A stretch of 13,661 bases of DNA from CAVRZY01 sp963725415 (GCA_963725415.1 CAVRZY010000124.1:1-13661), one strand, 5' to 3'; positions 1-6,972 are shown, counted from the first letter of the stretch. A program made the numbers and translations. Notes: generated by a model not told the origin, from the letters alone.

Positions 1-993
1 GTGAGGGGCAAGGAACTCGTGCTCCATCTGGGTCTCGAAGCGCCCGGCCTGGAATTCGACGTACTGGCCGTCGCTGTCGGTGAGCTTTTCGACCCAGATT
101 TGGCCGGAGTCGTCGGTACCCCAGGTCCAAGTCTTCTTGCCGGCGACCTCGCGGTGGTCGGCGACGTGGACGATGCCCCAGTCGGACTTCTCGTAGTAGA
201 CGCCCAGGAAATCGCGGTAGGAATTCCGGGCGAACAGGGACAGGGCGTTGGGGACTTCGCGGTAGAGGCCGAGATCCACGCCCTTGTAGTTGGGGAAGGT
301 GAAGACCGGCCAGAAGACGTGGGGGTAGGCTTCGCGCATGGGGTAGACGAAGCGCAGGTCGTCTTTGGCGGGGGCGGAGGCGGTGGCCCAGAACCAGTAA
401 CGGCCGGGGACTTCGCGGCGGTTGTTGAGGGTGACCTCGGTCTCGACGACCTTCCAGCCGGGGCGGAGGCGGATGGTCACGGCCCACTGCATGCGCTGGA
501 TGCGCTCGGTGTCGCCGACGGTGACGGTGGCGGCGCCGTCGGGCTCCAGGCGCGTGGCGTAGTCGATGGGGGAGACGGTGGTGACGGTGTGGCCGTCGGG
601 GAAATTCCACTCGATGCCGCCGGAGGTCCAGGCGCCGCGGATGCCGACGATGCCGTACTTGACGACGTGGTTGGTGTAGAGCACGTCGCGGTTGGCGGTC
701 TTATCGAAGATGGCGTAGAGCTTGCCGCCGAATTCGGGCAGGACGGTGACCTTGAGGTGTTCGTTCTCGAGGTAGACGGCCGTGTAGGCTTTATCGACGC
801 GCTGCCTGGTGAGCGTGTCGAGGCGGGTGTAGGGGTAGACGGGGCGGCGAGCTTCCCAGGCCGGGTTGGGGTCGGGCGGGCCGAGCTGGTAGGTGGGGAT
901 GACGAGTTTTTCTTCCCAAACGCGGGCCGGCGCGGCGGCGGCGAGCGGCGCGGCGCAACAGAAGGTGAGGAGAGCGAGGTGCAGTTTAGCCAT
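1..993 (-). CDS. Secreted DUF5107 domain protein, N-terminal part (runs off left edge)
   Basis: The minus strand is open from an ATG at 993 to the window edge (331 codons, no stop), so only the N-terminal part is seen. Residues 1-23 form a classical Sec signal peptide (MAKLHLALLTF, then an Ala-rich stretch ending APA). From about residue 70 the sequence shows the DUF5107 hallmark: YLENEHLKVTVLPEFGGKLY, a D-K-T turn, then a Trp/Gly-rich stretch (GAWTSGGIEWNFP). DUF5107 proteins are usually about 1,000 residues, often with TPR repeats after a beta-sandwich that resembles galactose-mutarotase folds; the rest would lie beyond position 1. A periplasmic or outer-surface carbohydrate-related role is likely but unproven. 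No strong ribosome binding site precedes the ATG. The family call is firm and the function is not. Confidence 0.85.
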   Translation of the reverse strand, partial: MAKLHLALLTFCCAAPLAAAAPARVWEEKLVIPTYQLGPPDPNPAWEARRPVYPYTRLDTLTRQRVDKAYTAVYLENEHLKVTVLPEFGGKLYAIFDKTANRDVLYTNHVVKYGIVGIRGAWTSGGIEWNFPDGHTVTTVSPIDYATRLEPDGAATVTVGDTERIQRMQWAVTIRLRPGWKVVETEVTLNNRREVPGRYWFWATASAPAKDDLRFVYPMREAYPHVFWPVFTFPNYKGVDLGLYREVPNALSLFARNSYRDFLGVYYEKSDWGIVHVADHREVAGKKTWTWGTDDSGQIWVEKLTDSDGQYVEFQAGRFETQMEHEFLAPH

Positions 994-1267
994 AGGATTG
1001 ATTATGTCGCAAACCGGGGCGGCGGCGTGGGCTTATGACGCATGGGTGGGGGGTATGGGGTGGGGGGGGTGCGCAAGTGAAATGTGGTCTGCAACATGTT
1101 GATAGAAAAGCGGATCGCTGCGACGCCTTCGCTTTTTGTTCGTGCTGATGACGCATCCGGAAGGTGGCATGCGTCATACCGGATTGCGTGGTGTGGCATG
1201 GGTGGCTCCCTGATCCCGGGATAGCATGGGGAGGCGGGGAGAGGTGGGGGTGCAGCAGGCCAGGGCG

Positions 1268-1315
1268 TTGAGGCGATGGGAGTCATTTTGTCGGCAGTGG
1301 GGTGACCGGGGCTGT
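1268..1315 (+). repeat. 48-bp dispersed repeat, copy A
   Basis: This copy matches 3450-3497 in the same orientation with 9 mismatches in 48 positions (about 81% identity) and no gaps. The best-conserved part is the last 22 bases (core GGCAGT, 6 bases on GTG, then CCGGGGCTGT). Weaker similarity continues past the end: both copies then carry a GATGAAT/AATGATT-like block. Copy B lies just before the kinase N-terminus remnant at 3509, so the repeat may be an old promoter or leader shared by paralogous genes. No gene follows copy A. Confidence 0.6.
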
Positions 1316-1560
1316 TGCGGTGTGGGATGAATGCGCATTAAGAGATTGAGGCAAGTCTGGCGTAGCGCTGACATCTTGTCGTAAGACGCCTGACTTTGCT
1401 GCTCAGCTTGGGGTCTGGTGCCATCGATGCCGCCCAGTCGCCCGTAATCGCATCCCACGCCGGACGTCTCTCACTTGATGTATCACCCCCCGGCCCGGAA
1501 ATTGGCTGCTTCTATCGGCTTCGGCCAGACCGGTCTCATCGGCCTGTTTGCCTCCGCGTC

Positions 1561-1656
1561 CTATTCGCAGCGCAGGGCATCCAGTGGATCGGATCGAGCT
1601 CCCCGGCGGGCGGGGGCCACGTTGGCGCCGGAGATGCTTGACGCAACCGCTGCCCC
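1561..1656 (-). pseudogene. C-terminal tail of a MacB/ADOP-type ABC transporter permease
   Basis: The minus strand encodes GAAVASSISGAN followed by VAPARRGARSDPLDALRCE and a stop. This is the characteristic end of MacB/FtsX-like (ADOP) permeases, whose C-terminus is usually PARRAxRVDPMxALRYE. The frame is closed upstream by TGA at 1657-1659, and nothing recognisable as the rest of an 800-residue permease lies nearby. It is therefore a short relic, about 31 residues, probably left by deletion. The motif match is good but short. Confidence 0.6.
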
Positions 1657-1769
1657 TCATGAGTCTGGTGGAGGCAGCATGACGGTGGGCACCGCGGTCG
1701 GGATATCCCCAGCGGATGGTGGATGCCAGTGGCTGCGCCTTGCCAGCGTGATCGTAGCGGTGTACCTTA

Positions 1770-1994
1770 ATGGTTGTGAGCCCACTGGAAAACATCGTCG
1801 AGGACCTCAAGTCGCTGCCTCCCGGCAAGCTGGAAGTGGCGGCCGACTTCATCCAGCGGCTTAAGCGGATCAGCCAGGAAGAGCGGCAAGCCATCCTCGC
1901 TCAAGCCTTCGGAAGTCTTTCGCCGGAAAACGCCGAGGCGATGGAGAGAGCCATCGAGGAAGGTTGCGAACAAATCAATGAACAGGGCTGGTAG
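1770..1994 (+). CDS. VapB-like antitoxin of a type II toxin-antitoxin pair
   Basis: This encodes a 74-residue acidic helical protein beginning MVVSPLENIVEDLKSLPP, with the pattern KLEVAADFIQRLKRIS and a C-terminal part rich in Glu (AMERAIEEGCEQINEQGW). I recognise this type as a small antitoxin usually encoded directly before a PIN-domain toxin. The remains of exactly such a toxin start 1 nt after the stop codon (see 1996-2121). In intact systems the antitoxin binds and blocks the PIN ribonuclease and represses its own promoter. Here the antitoxin is full length but has lost its local partner, so it may be an orphan or may act on a related toxin elsewhere. No strong ribosome binding site is visible. 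Confidence 0.7.
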   Translation: MVVSPLENIVEDLKSLPPGKLEVAADFIQRLKRISQEERQAILAQAFGSLSPENAEAMERAIEEGCEQINEQGW

Positions 1995-1995
1995 T

Positions 1996-2121
1996 GTGGT
2001 GTTGGACACCAGTGTCGTGATTGCTTACCTTCGGGGTGACAAGGCGTTATCTCCGCGCTTCGCTCAGGTTGGCACCCTGCACATACCTTGAGTGGTACTG
2101 GGCGAACTCCACTATTCCTGA
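1996..2121 (+). pseudogene. Truncated VapC-type PIN-domain toxin
   Basis: Immediately after the antitoxin, GTG codons at 1996 and 1999 open a frame encoding VLDTSVVIAYLRGDKALSP. This is the PIN N-terminus with its first metal-binding Asp (LDTSVVIAYLRGD). An in-frame TGA at 2089-2091 interrupts it. The same frame then resumes as VVLGELHYS, the second conserved PIN block (VVLGELYYGA in relatives, with the second acidic residue), and stops at 2119. The remaining two thirds, with the later catalytic Asp residues, are missing; the 3' end of an opposing gene begins at 2112. The toxin is dead by nonsense mutation and truncation. Confidence 0.7.
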
Positions 2122-3323
2122 ACCGGGAACAGCGTGCGGTGTTCGTCGGCCTTGCGGTCTTCCTCTCTACAGGCCGGCCAAGAGTGATCGCTTACCTCGA
2201 CCATAGTGAATTCGTACGGTGGCCGCCAGCGGACAAGGAAGTAGGTGCCCTTCGGCTCTGCTCCAATCGGTGTCGGCGGATCGCTGAAATCGACGCCAAC
2301 CTGCCACAGATCTGGCGTCTGTGGGCAGTGCATTGTCGGATGAATGAACCTGCCAGAGACCAAATCCTTATGGAGTCTGCTGTGCCACTCCAGCATGGAG
2401 CGACGGTTGGCCGGCTCAGACCAGAATGCGGTCTCTTTCCAGTCGTGAGTAAGCCATTCGTCCACGAAATCGCGCGGAGTGAGCGCGAGCGGGTCGATGC
2501 GTTTCACCTTGTCCTGATCGATTCTGTAGTGCCGGACCGCTTCGCGACTGTGGACTCCGGCATCGATGCTATGGATACTGAATTCGACCAGGACATCGTT
2601 CAGTGCGACACTGCCCTGGATTGGCGGCTCACGGCTTCCCAGGTACGCCAATTCTGCTCCTTCCAACAAGGGGCCAGCCTGCGGATCGGGTCCCATCCGA
2701 AACGCGCGGTAATACACGCGGTGCCAAGTTGACCAGCACCAGGATTCAGATCCCAGCGTCAGCACCATGTAATCATTCGCCTTGGTGTAAGGCGAAATCA
2801 AGACCGCATGCAGAACCTGCGGCTTGTACTCTTTCTCTGTATATGTGTTCTGCTCAGTTTGCCAGACGCGTCTCCAGCCTTCTCCAGACCAACTGAACAC
2901 ATACGCGGATTGATCATAGCCGCATTGGATGCCGAAGTCAGTCCGGAGGATAAGAAAACCGGCCCGCCGCCGAAGTGTCAGATCACCGAGAAAGCCCGAA
3001 AGGGTCCAGTCAGGGGACGGTTGCTGCTCAGGCGCGCGCTCGTCGGCGTAGAACAATTTGGCTTGGCGAAGCTCTGAATTCAGGCTGCGCTCGAACTCCC
3101 CCTCATCACTACGTAGTGTGAAGGTCGCCAAGCGTGACTCCACCCAGTCCCGTAGTTGGTGCTTTGCGACCGTCAACTGCGGGGTTGCCGCTCGCGGCGC
3201 ACCAGATCCCGGCGACTTCCCCCGCATGGCAATCAGTGAGGACCGGAGCGCAGCCAAGTGTGTGTCCTCGGCCAGGCCCGGCCAGCACACAGCCAGCAGG
3301 ACAAAGAACCTGAAGCTGCTCAC
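2112..3323 (-). CDS. Secreted protein of unknown function
   Basis: This encodes 403 residues from a GTG at 3323. The start is supported by a Sec-type signal peptide immediately after it (MSSFRFFVLLAVCWPGLA, cleavage likely before EDTHL). The next in-frame Met lies beyond that signal. The mature part is soluble, with many Trp and Tyr residues. Recognisable stretches such as GYDQSAYVFSWSGEGWRRVW and YMVLTLGSESWCWSTWHRVY suggest a repeated beta-rich, propeller-like architecture, but I cannot assign a family. The gene stands alone, and its 3' end overlaps the broken vapC remnant by 10 bases. It is likely periplasmic or exported. Confidence 0.75.
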   Translation of the reverse strand: MSSFRFFVLLAVCWPGLAEDTHLAALRSSLIAMRGKSPGSGAPRAATPQLTVAKHQLRDWVESRLATFTLRSDEGEFERSLNSELRQAKLFYADERAPEQQPSPDWTLSGFLGDLTLRRRAGFLILRTDFGIQCGYDQSAYVFSWSGEGWRRVWQTEQNTYTEKEYKPQVLHAVLISPYTKANDYMVLTLGSESWCWSTWHRVYYRAFRMGPDPQAGPLLEGAELAYLGSREPPIQGSVALNDVLVEFSIHSIDAGVHSREAVRHYRIDQDKVKRIDPLALTPRDFVDEWLTHDWKETAFWSEPANRRSMLEWHSRLHKDLVSGRFIHPTMHCPQTPDLWQVGVDFSDPPTPIGAEPKGTYFLVRWRPPYEFTMVEVSDHSWPACREEDRKADEHRTLFPVQE

Positions 3324-3449
3324 ACTGCAATGATATCCCGCTCCAGCCCTTGACGGCGCGCGCCTCTCGGACGCTCAGGGCCTGGCGGCCAGGCGTTGTT
3401 CGTTAGTGTGCGTCTGCGCGGGAGTGTCCCGCGGCATCGGTGCGGGGAA

Positions 3450-3497
3450 TTGAGGGCACGGGGGACATTCTGTTGGCAGTCGGGTGGCCGGGGCTGT
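3450..3497 (+). repeat. 48-bp dispersed repeat, copy B
   Basis: This is the second copy of the repeat at 1268-1315 (39 of 48 positions identical, no gaps). It ends 11 bases before the ATG at 3509 of the kinase-like fragment. TAGAAT directly upstream of that ATG could be a -10 element. Confidence 0.6.
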
Positions 3498-3508
3498 CCC
3501 TTTGTAGA

Positions 3509-3691
3509 ATGATTACGATTTCCGGTATGTTGACCGTCGGTCCAAGGCTGAACGGATTCCGGCTGCTGCGGCGACTGGGCGGGAGGAACTTTGGGGAGGT
3601 GTGGCTAGCGCGGCGGAGCAGGTGTCAGACAGCCCGACTCGTGGGGGCTATGCAAGCCAGCCTGAAGGGGGTAATGCCTCAGAACGTGTGA
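3509..3691 (+). pseudogene. N-terminal remnant of a serine/threonine protein kinase
   Basis: From ATG 3509 (or 3527) the frame encodes MLTVGPRLNGFRLLRRLGG followed by RNFGEVWLARR. This matches the start of bacterial Hanks-type kinases (GxxLGxYRLLRRLGxGGFGEVWLAR), including the glycine-rich ATP loop G-x-x-F-G-E-V. After Arg-Arg the similarity stops: no VALK lysine follows, and the frame closes at 3691 with unrelated sequence. About 30 residues survive, so this is a truncated gene. The glycine loop itself is slightly degenerate (GGRNFG). Confidence 0.5.
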
Positions 3692-4136
3692 AAAAATGCC
3701 AGGGCAGGCCTGGGGCCTGCGCCACCAGAGGGATCAGGGCATTTTGCTCACGAGCGCCTAAATCCCGACCCAGATCGGGAGTTCAGGGGCTGAATTCCCA
3801 ATGACAGCCACACAACAACATGTTGTCGTGACGTGCGCGGGGCGCGAGAGTGAGTGGCATGGACGTAGCGGCCAGCGGCAAAGCGCTGATTCGCGACAGC
3901 CGTCGCAGCGTACAGCTCGGCTTGGAGCGGAGCCGCGATCAGCTTGGGACTGGGCGAGAAGGGGGGAGAGGAATTCATCAACCTTGGTTCACAAGGAAGG
4001 ACGAGGATTGCCGGGAGCGGCACTTTGCTCGGCGAGCCGGGCAAGGGCCCGCGCCCAGAGGGCGCGCGGGTTCAGCGGCCCCCACAGGCGTTAACTTTGA
4101 AGAGCGCGGCCGGGGGAGTCGGGGTGTGAAGGGGGT

Positions 4137-4166
4137 TTGTACTAACCCGCTCCGCGGGAGTAGAAT
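4137..4166 (+). promoter_or_regulatory. Possible sigma-70 promoter with no gene behind it
   Basis: TTGTAC (4137-4142) and TAGAAT (4161-4166) are separated by 18 bases on the plus strand. The spacer contains a small hairpin (CCCGC/GCGGG). TAGAATGA is also found at 3505-3512 before the kinase remnant. No coding frame follows, so it may be a relic or chance. Confidence 0.25.
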
Positions 4167-4274
4167 GACGGTCGCTGGTGATCCCTCGGCGCTGTCCCCT
4201 CGCGTGGGCACTCACCCCCTTTTGATACATCAGCTTACGATTGAATCCCCATAGCGGGTTCAGTACAAATCACC

Positions 4275-4347
4275 GTATCGGCACTGGTCCGGCGCCGCCC
4301 CGACTTCCGCTGTCAGAGACAGCACCCCGCCGGAGCACTGCCGATAC
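4275..4347. repeat. Nested imperfect palindrome (73 nt)
   Basis: The outer arms GTATCGGCACTGGTCCGGCG (4275-4294) and 4328-4347 are complementary at 18 of 20 positions. The loop contains a second, perfect hairpin: GCTGTC (4309-4314), loop AGA, GACAGC (4318-4323). Outside the main stem, AAATCA (4267-4272) can pair with TGATTT (4356-4361). It lacks the attC end boxes, so it is not a cassette site. It may be a structured RNA, a small non-autonomous mobile element or a protein-binding palindrome. Confidence 0.6.
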
Positions 4348-4413
4348 AGCCCTAATGATTTATCAACGGAGACGCGAGGGCTACACCCAAGATGGCCGCT
4401 TCCCGATGCCGAA

Positions 4414-4478
4414 GTGTGACGACCTGGGCGCTCAGGCGCGGCCCGGTCTTGGCCGTCGCCTGCAGCGGCTGGTTAGCG
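4414..4478 (-). other. attC site 7 (after TIR-like gene), degenerate right box
   Basis: Read on the minus strand, the left box is CGCTAAC (4472-4478). The stem pairs AGGCG with CGCCT and CGGCC with GGCCG around a short loop. The right box is GTCACAC (4414-4420) instead of GTTRRRY. It is the last site of the array, so its final bases come from the flanking chromosome. Confidence 0.65.
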
Positions 4479-4499
4479 TGCCTCGGCGGATCTGGTACC

Positions 4500-5201
4500 T
4501 CATGAGTTCAGGCGCGCCTTGTCGACTTTGCATGCGGCCTTGTACCTACAGCCTTGGCACTCTCGGTCTCTAAAGTAGAAATCACCAAAGCAGTTCGGGC
4601 GCCGCAGCCACTCGTAGAGTGAGCCGAGGCCGTACGTTACGACGGCGAACGTAGACAGCTTCCCGATAGCGGCGAGCAGCTCCCTCTGCGATCTCTGCTT
4701 TCGGTCCTTGAGAGCCCGTTTCTTCAGGCCTTCAAGCGCTGACAGCACCGCTTCTTGCCGGCCATGGAAGACCGGCCGGCCATTCGGCATGTCGGGGCGG
4801 ACTTCGACGTAGAGATTCCGAGCGGTGACGCCCTGCAGCATTACGTCCGGTGTTTTGATGATGAGAAAAGGGATGCGGCGTTGGTGGGCCATCGCGCTTT
4901 CCTGCAGGATGTACGGCGACGCGAGACCGAGTGTACGGTTCGGGAGCGACCGCTCCGCAGCGTCTAATCGCACCGTCGCGATTCCGATCAGGCAGTCGAC
5001 TCGATCGATAATGTCACGGATCGCGTCGTCTACCTGGTCCGGGAGCGAGATGTTCCGGCCCACGGTGAAACACCGAAAGCCCATTCGCGAAAGCACTTTG
5101 TCCTCGATCGCGGTGACAAGCGGCCGGTCGTCCGGCCGCACGCTGCAGCTCAGCAAGGCCGTTACGAAGTCCTTTTCGGATCTGCTCGACCGATCGCTCA
5201 T
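4500..5201 (-). CDS. TIR-like domain protein with one membrane segment and a Cys cluster (cassette 7)
   Basis: This encodes 233 residues from ATG 5201, with GGAG 8 nt upstream. Residues about 12-135 look like a TIR/MTH538-type nucleotide-binding fold. A first strand VTALLSCSVRPDDRPLV is followed by a helix, GFRCFTVGR, DDAIRDIIDRVDCLIGIAT (a strand typical of 'subject to detection' TIR-like proteins), then ESAMAHQRRIPFLII, which has the Glu-plus-helix pattern seen before the last strand. About residues 172-200 form a helix with a hydrophobic stretch (FAVVTYGLGSLYEWL), possibly one membrane segment. The C-terminus has CFGDFYFRDRECQGCRYKAA followed by C, a likely metal-binding four-Cys cluster. 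TIR-like domains often act as NAD-cleaving or signalling effectors in defence. Whether this one is catalytic is unknown. Confidence 0.6.
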   Translation of the reverse strand: MSDRSSRSEKDFVTALLSCSVRPDDRPLVTAIEDKVLSRMGFRCFTVGRNISLPDQVDDAIRDIIDRVDCLIGIATVRLDAAERSLPNRTLGLASPYILQESAMAHQRRIPFLIIKTPDVMLQGVTARNLYVEVRPDMPNGRPVFHGRQEAVLSALEGLKKRALKDRKQRSQRELLAAIGKLSTFAVVTYGLGSLYEWLRRPNCFGDFYFRDRECQGCRYKAACKVDKARLNS

Positions 5202-5223
5202 CCCTGACGCTCCGTCTCGGGCA

Positions 5224-5289
5224 CACTAACGGTCGGGGCATCACCCGCCGCCCGGTTTTTGGGCGGTCGGGTGCACGCCCTGGCTAGGG
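5224..5289 (-). other. attC site 6 (after AbiJ-N4/HEPN gene)
   Basis: On the minus strand the right box is GTTAGTG (5224-5230). The stem is long: GGGC, CACCCG and CCGCCC pair with GGGCGG, CGGGTG and GCCC, with single unpaired bases offset between the arms. The left box is weak (CCCTAGC, 5283-5289). Confidence 0.75.
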
Positions 5290-5300
5290 AGCTTGCTCAC

Positions 5301-6230
5301 TCACGGATCCTGGTTTCTCTCGGCCTCAACTAGCAACAAGATCGCCGAGGCCGTCAGGTGCAATAGGTACGCGGCCATATGCCCTGGAATTTGGCGCGTC
5401 GAGCCACCTTGACCGTGGCCGGCGAGACGGTTTCTCGCCGTTGGTACACCGCTCTCCAGCGTCGAACGTAGAGCCGTGAACTCGCTCTGCAACCAATGTG
5501 GCACGAGCCCGTTGGTGAATACGACATCGATTAGCGTCTTTGCGGTGTCCGTCTCTCGAAACGACCATCCCTGCTTTCCGCAAATGATCTTTAGAGTGCT
5601 TTCGAGTGCCTTTAGGCATTCATTCATGCATTCTGCGTTGCGACCGTGCCTGTAGTGCTCGTGAGCCTTGAGGAACTCTGCGTTGGCACCGGCAAATCGT
5701 TTGTCGGACAAAAGCTGCAGCGCGGGCCTGACAGACTCAGCGTGCAGAGTTTGGCTGTCGACCCGAATGATCGCACTTGATTCGAACTGGAAGCCGATGC
5801 CGTGGTAACGAAACCGCTCGTTTAACTCCACGATCGCATCTTTGACCGTTACTGTCGGCTTCGAGTGCCACTGGAACCCCTGATCCCCCGCTAATCCTTC
5901 GCCAATCCGGAAGGCTACCTCTATAACATCCAGGGCCTTCTCAGTATCCGTCTTCATCAAGAACTCGAACACAGCTGCCCGCCATTGACCTCGTCCCTCA
6001 AACCTGTCCGAAAGCACGAACTGCCCGTACTCGCGGCAAAGGATGCCGTGAATGGCCTTAAACACATCTTCCGTTTGACTGCCGTCGTACTCGGGGCTTC
6101 CGAACAGGTCTCTGAGGATGTGGACGACCTGGACCCTGAAGGCGGGCGGGAGCGATTCGTACTGGTACACATCCGGCAACTCGCCACGAGCACGACGTCC
6201 GCGTTTGGAGAAGAGATCAAAGATGGCCAT
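5301..6230 (-). CDS. STM4504/CBY_0614 family protein: AbiJ-N4 plus HEPN/Abi-C (cassette 6)
   Basis: This encodes 309 residues from ATG 6230. The start MAIFDLFSKRGRRARGELPD is highly characteristic of STM4504/CBY_0614 family proteins, with LPPAFRVQVVHILRDLFG following (AbiJ N-terminal domain 4). The C-terminal half is helical and carries the Abi-C/HEPN part: EHYRHGRNAECMNECLKALE, then FTALRSTLESGVPTARNRLA, with an R-x5-H HEPN-type motif at about R266-H272 (RNRLAGH). HEPN domains with this motif are often ribonucleases, and AbiJ-like proteins act in abortive infection. The ribonuclease role here is inferred. The gene lies between two attC sites, with a leader of about 28 nt, so it is a complete cassette and can move alone. 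Confidence 0.8.
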   Translation of the reverse strand: MAIFDLFSKRGRRARGELPDVYQYESLPPAFRVQVVHILRDLFGSPEYDGSQTEDVFKAIHGILCREYGQFVLSDRFEGRGQWRAAVFEFLMKTDTEKALDVIEVAFRIGEGLAGDQGFQWHSKPTVTVKDAIVELNERFRYHGIGFQFESSAIIRVDSQTLHAESVRPALQLLSDKRFAGANAEFLKAHEHYRHGRNAECMNECLKALESTLKIICGKQGWSFRETDTAKTLIDVVFTNGLVPHWLQSEFTALRSTLESGVPTARNRLAGHGQGGSTRQIPGHMAAYLLHLTASAILLLVEAERNQDP

Positions 6231-6252
6231 ACCCTGGCATCTGTTCCTAGCC

Positions 6253-6355
6253 GCCTAACGCAGCCGCGCTGAGCCGCGGCGCGTGTGGCCAGGGAGCCTC
6301 ACCCTATTCTACACCCACGGCGTGCCCGGCTGTCGGCTGCGGCGCGGTGTTAGCC
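6253..6355 (-). other. attC site 5 (after PD-(D/E)XK-like gene), long form
   Basis: The boxes are GTTAGGC (minus of 6253-6259) and GGCTAAC (minus of 6349-6355). At 103 bp it is the longest of the set. Stems include GCAGCCG/CGGCTGC and AGCCG/CGGCT, with the rest of the extra length in a large terminal loop. Confidence 0.75.
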
Positions 6356-6358
6356 CGC

Positions 6359-6877
6359 CTATTCCGCTGTGGGATCCGGTGGGTATTCCCATTCCCAATG
6401 TGAGACCTCAAACCGCAAGTGTATGTGCTTGACCGACGGGTCCTGCCGGTACTTTTCACGGCCCTCCGGGCCCATCTTCCAATCATCGATCGCTCTGCCG
6501 CGCGTCCGATACTTGGAATCGTAATTATCAAGGCTGGTGAGGTATAGGTTCGCGTGGTCTTTCGCTTCCACGTAGACGGCTACCCAGGGATCGCAAGAGA
6601 ACGCTTTGCAGGCGTCGAGCAGCTTCCGGCGATCATTCTTGCCCTTCTGGTAAGAGAACAGGTTAACCGCGCCATCTTCTTTGCCCGGGACGCGAGTTCT
6701 TGACTTGACGCTGATACCATAGCGCTCCTTCGTTTTGGGATGATAAGCAACAATGTCTAAACCCGTGTGGTCGACAACGGCGACCTCGAACCCGGACCGC
6801 GATAGCCAGTTGCAGATAATGGACTCACCAAAGTCCCCGATAATCTTCTGATGCCTGGAACTCTTGTCGATCTTCAT
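6359..6877 (-). CDS. Putative PD-(D/E)XK nuclease-like protein (cassette 5)
   Basis: This encodes 172 residues from ATG 6877, with GGAG 7 nt upstream. The N-terminal half follows the order of a restriction-endonuclease-like fold. A helix with GDFGESIICNWLSRSGF contains E18; then VVDHTGLDIVAY contains D41; then GISVKSR contains K58. The usual Glu/Gln before the Lys is Ser56 here, a substitution seen in some Holliday-junction-resolvase-like and Mrr-like families, so activity is uncertain. The C-terminal part is Trp-rich (HIHLRFEVSHWEWEYPPDP) and not recognised. It could cut DNA as a stand-alone enzyme or be a protein that has lost activity. Codon 1 starts about 34 nt from the cassette edge. Confidence 0.55.
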   Translation of the reverse strand: MKIDKSSRHQKIIGDFGESIICNWLSRSGFEVAVVDHTGLDIVAYHPKTKERYGISVKSRTRVPGKEDGAVNLFSYQKGKNDRRKLLDACKAFSCDPWVAVYVEAKDHANLYLTSLDNYDSKYRTRGRAIDDWKMGPEGREKYRQDPSVKHIHLRFEVSHWEWEYPPDPTAE

Positions 6878-6905
6878 CAGTTCGCTCCGGCTCTTCCCGC
6901 GGTCG

Positions 6906-6972
6906 GCCTAACGACTGGGGCGTTCAGCCGCGGCACGCCTTTTGCGCCGGCCGCTGCAACGCGTGGTTAGGC
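6906..6972 (-). other. attC site 4 (after 224-residue protein gene)
   Basis: The boxes GCCTAAC and GTTAGGC are exact complements at the two ends of 67 bp. The arms pair GCGTTCAGCCGCGG with CCGGCCGCTGCAACGC, leaving extrahelical bases. The TAA stop of the upstream gene lies inside the left box. Confidence 0.85.

Larger units (their letters stand above)
994..1769. other. Gene-poor stretch with remnants
   Basis: I see no intact gene here. G-rich, low-complexity DNA occupies about 1040-1080 and 1200-1260. The stretch holds one copy of a 48-bp dispersed repeat (1268-1315) and the tail of an ABC permease (1561-1656, minus). Open frames on either strand have compositions typical of shadow frames and no recognisable motif. 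Confidence 0.6.
3324..4413. other. Gene-poor stretch of about 1.1 kb
   Basis: No intact gene is supported. The stretch contains repeat copy B (3450-3497), a kinase N-terminal remnant (3509-3691), a small hairpin (CCCGA/TCGGG, 3764-3779), a perfect 12-bp palindrome ACAACATGTTGT (3815-3826), a promoter-like sequence (4137-4166) and a nested palindrome (4275-4347). Frames in 3748-4254 on either strand show no recognisable protein motif. Confidence 0.6.

Noticed and set aside
1..1038. 345-residue open frame on the plus strand
   Set aside because: Its Gly/Val/Asp-rich composition is that of a shadow; the minus strand carries a signal peptide and a recognisable DUF5107 domain.
1403..1894. 163-residue minus-strand frame
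   Set aside because: Low-complexity Arg/Ser-rich shadow that runs across the antitoxin gene; the permease tail is in a different frame.
2089..2091. TGA in vapC as a selenocysteine or programmed readthrough codon
   Set aside because: A second stop follows ten codons later and the rest of the PIN domain is missing, so readthrough would not restore a toxin.
2088..2732. 214-residue plus-strand frame
   Set aside because: Antisense to the secreted 403-residue protein and without a motif.
3748..4254. Frames on both strands in the gene-poor stretch
   Set aside because: No ribosome site, no motif and unusual composition; treated as noncoding.
4275..4347. Nested palindrome as an eighth attC
   Set aside because: Ends are GTATCGG and CCGATAC, without RYYYAAC/GTTRRRY boxes, and no gene lies beside it in cassette position.
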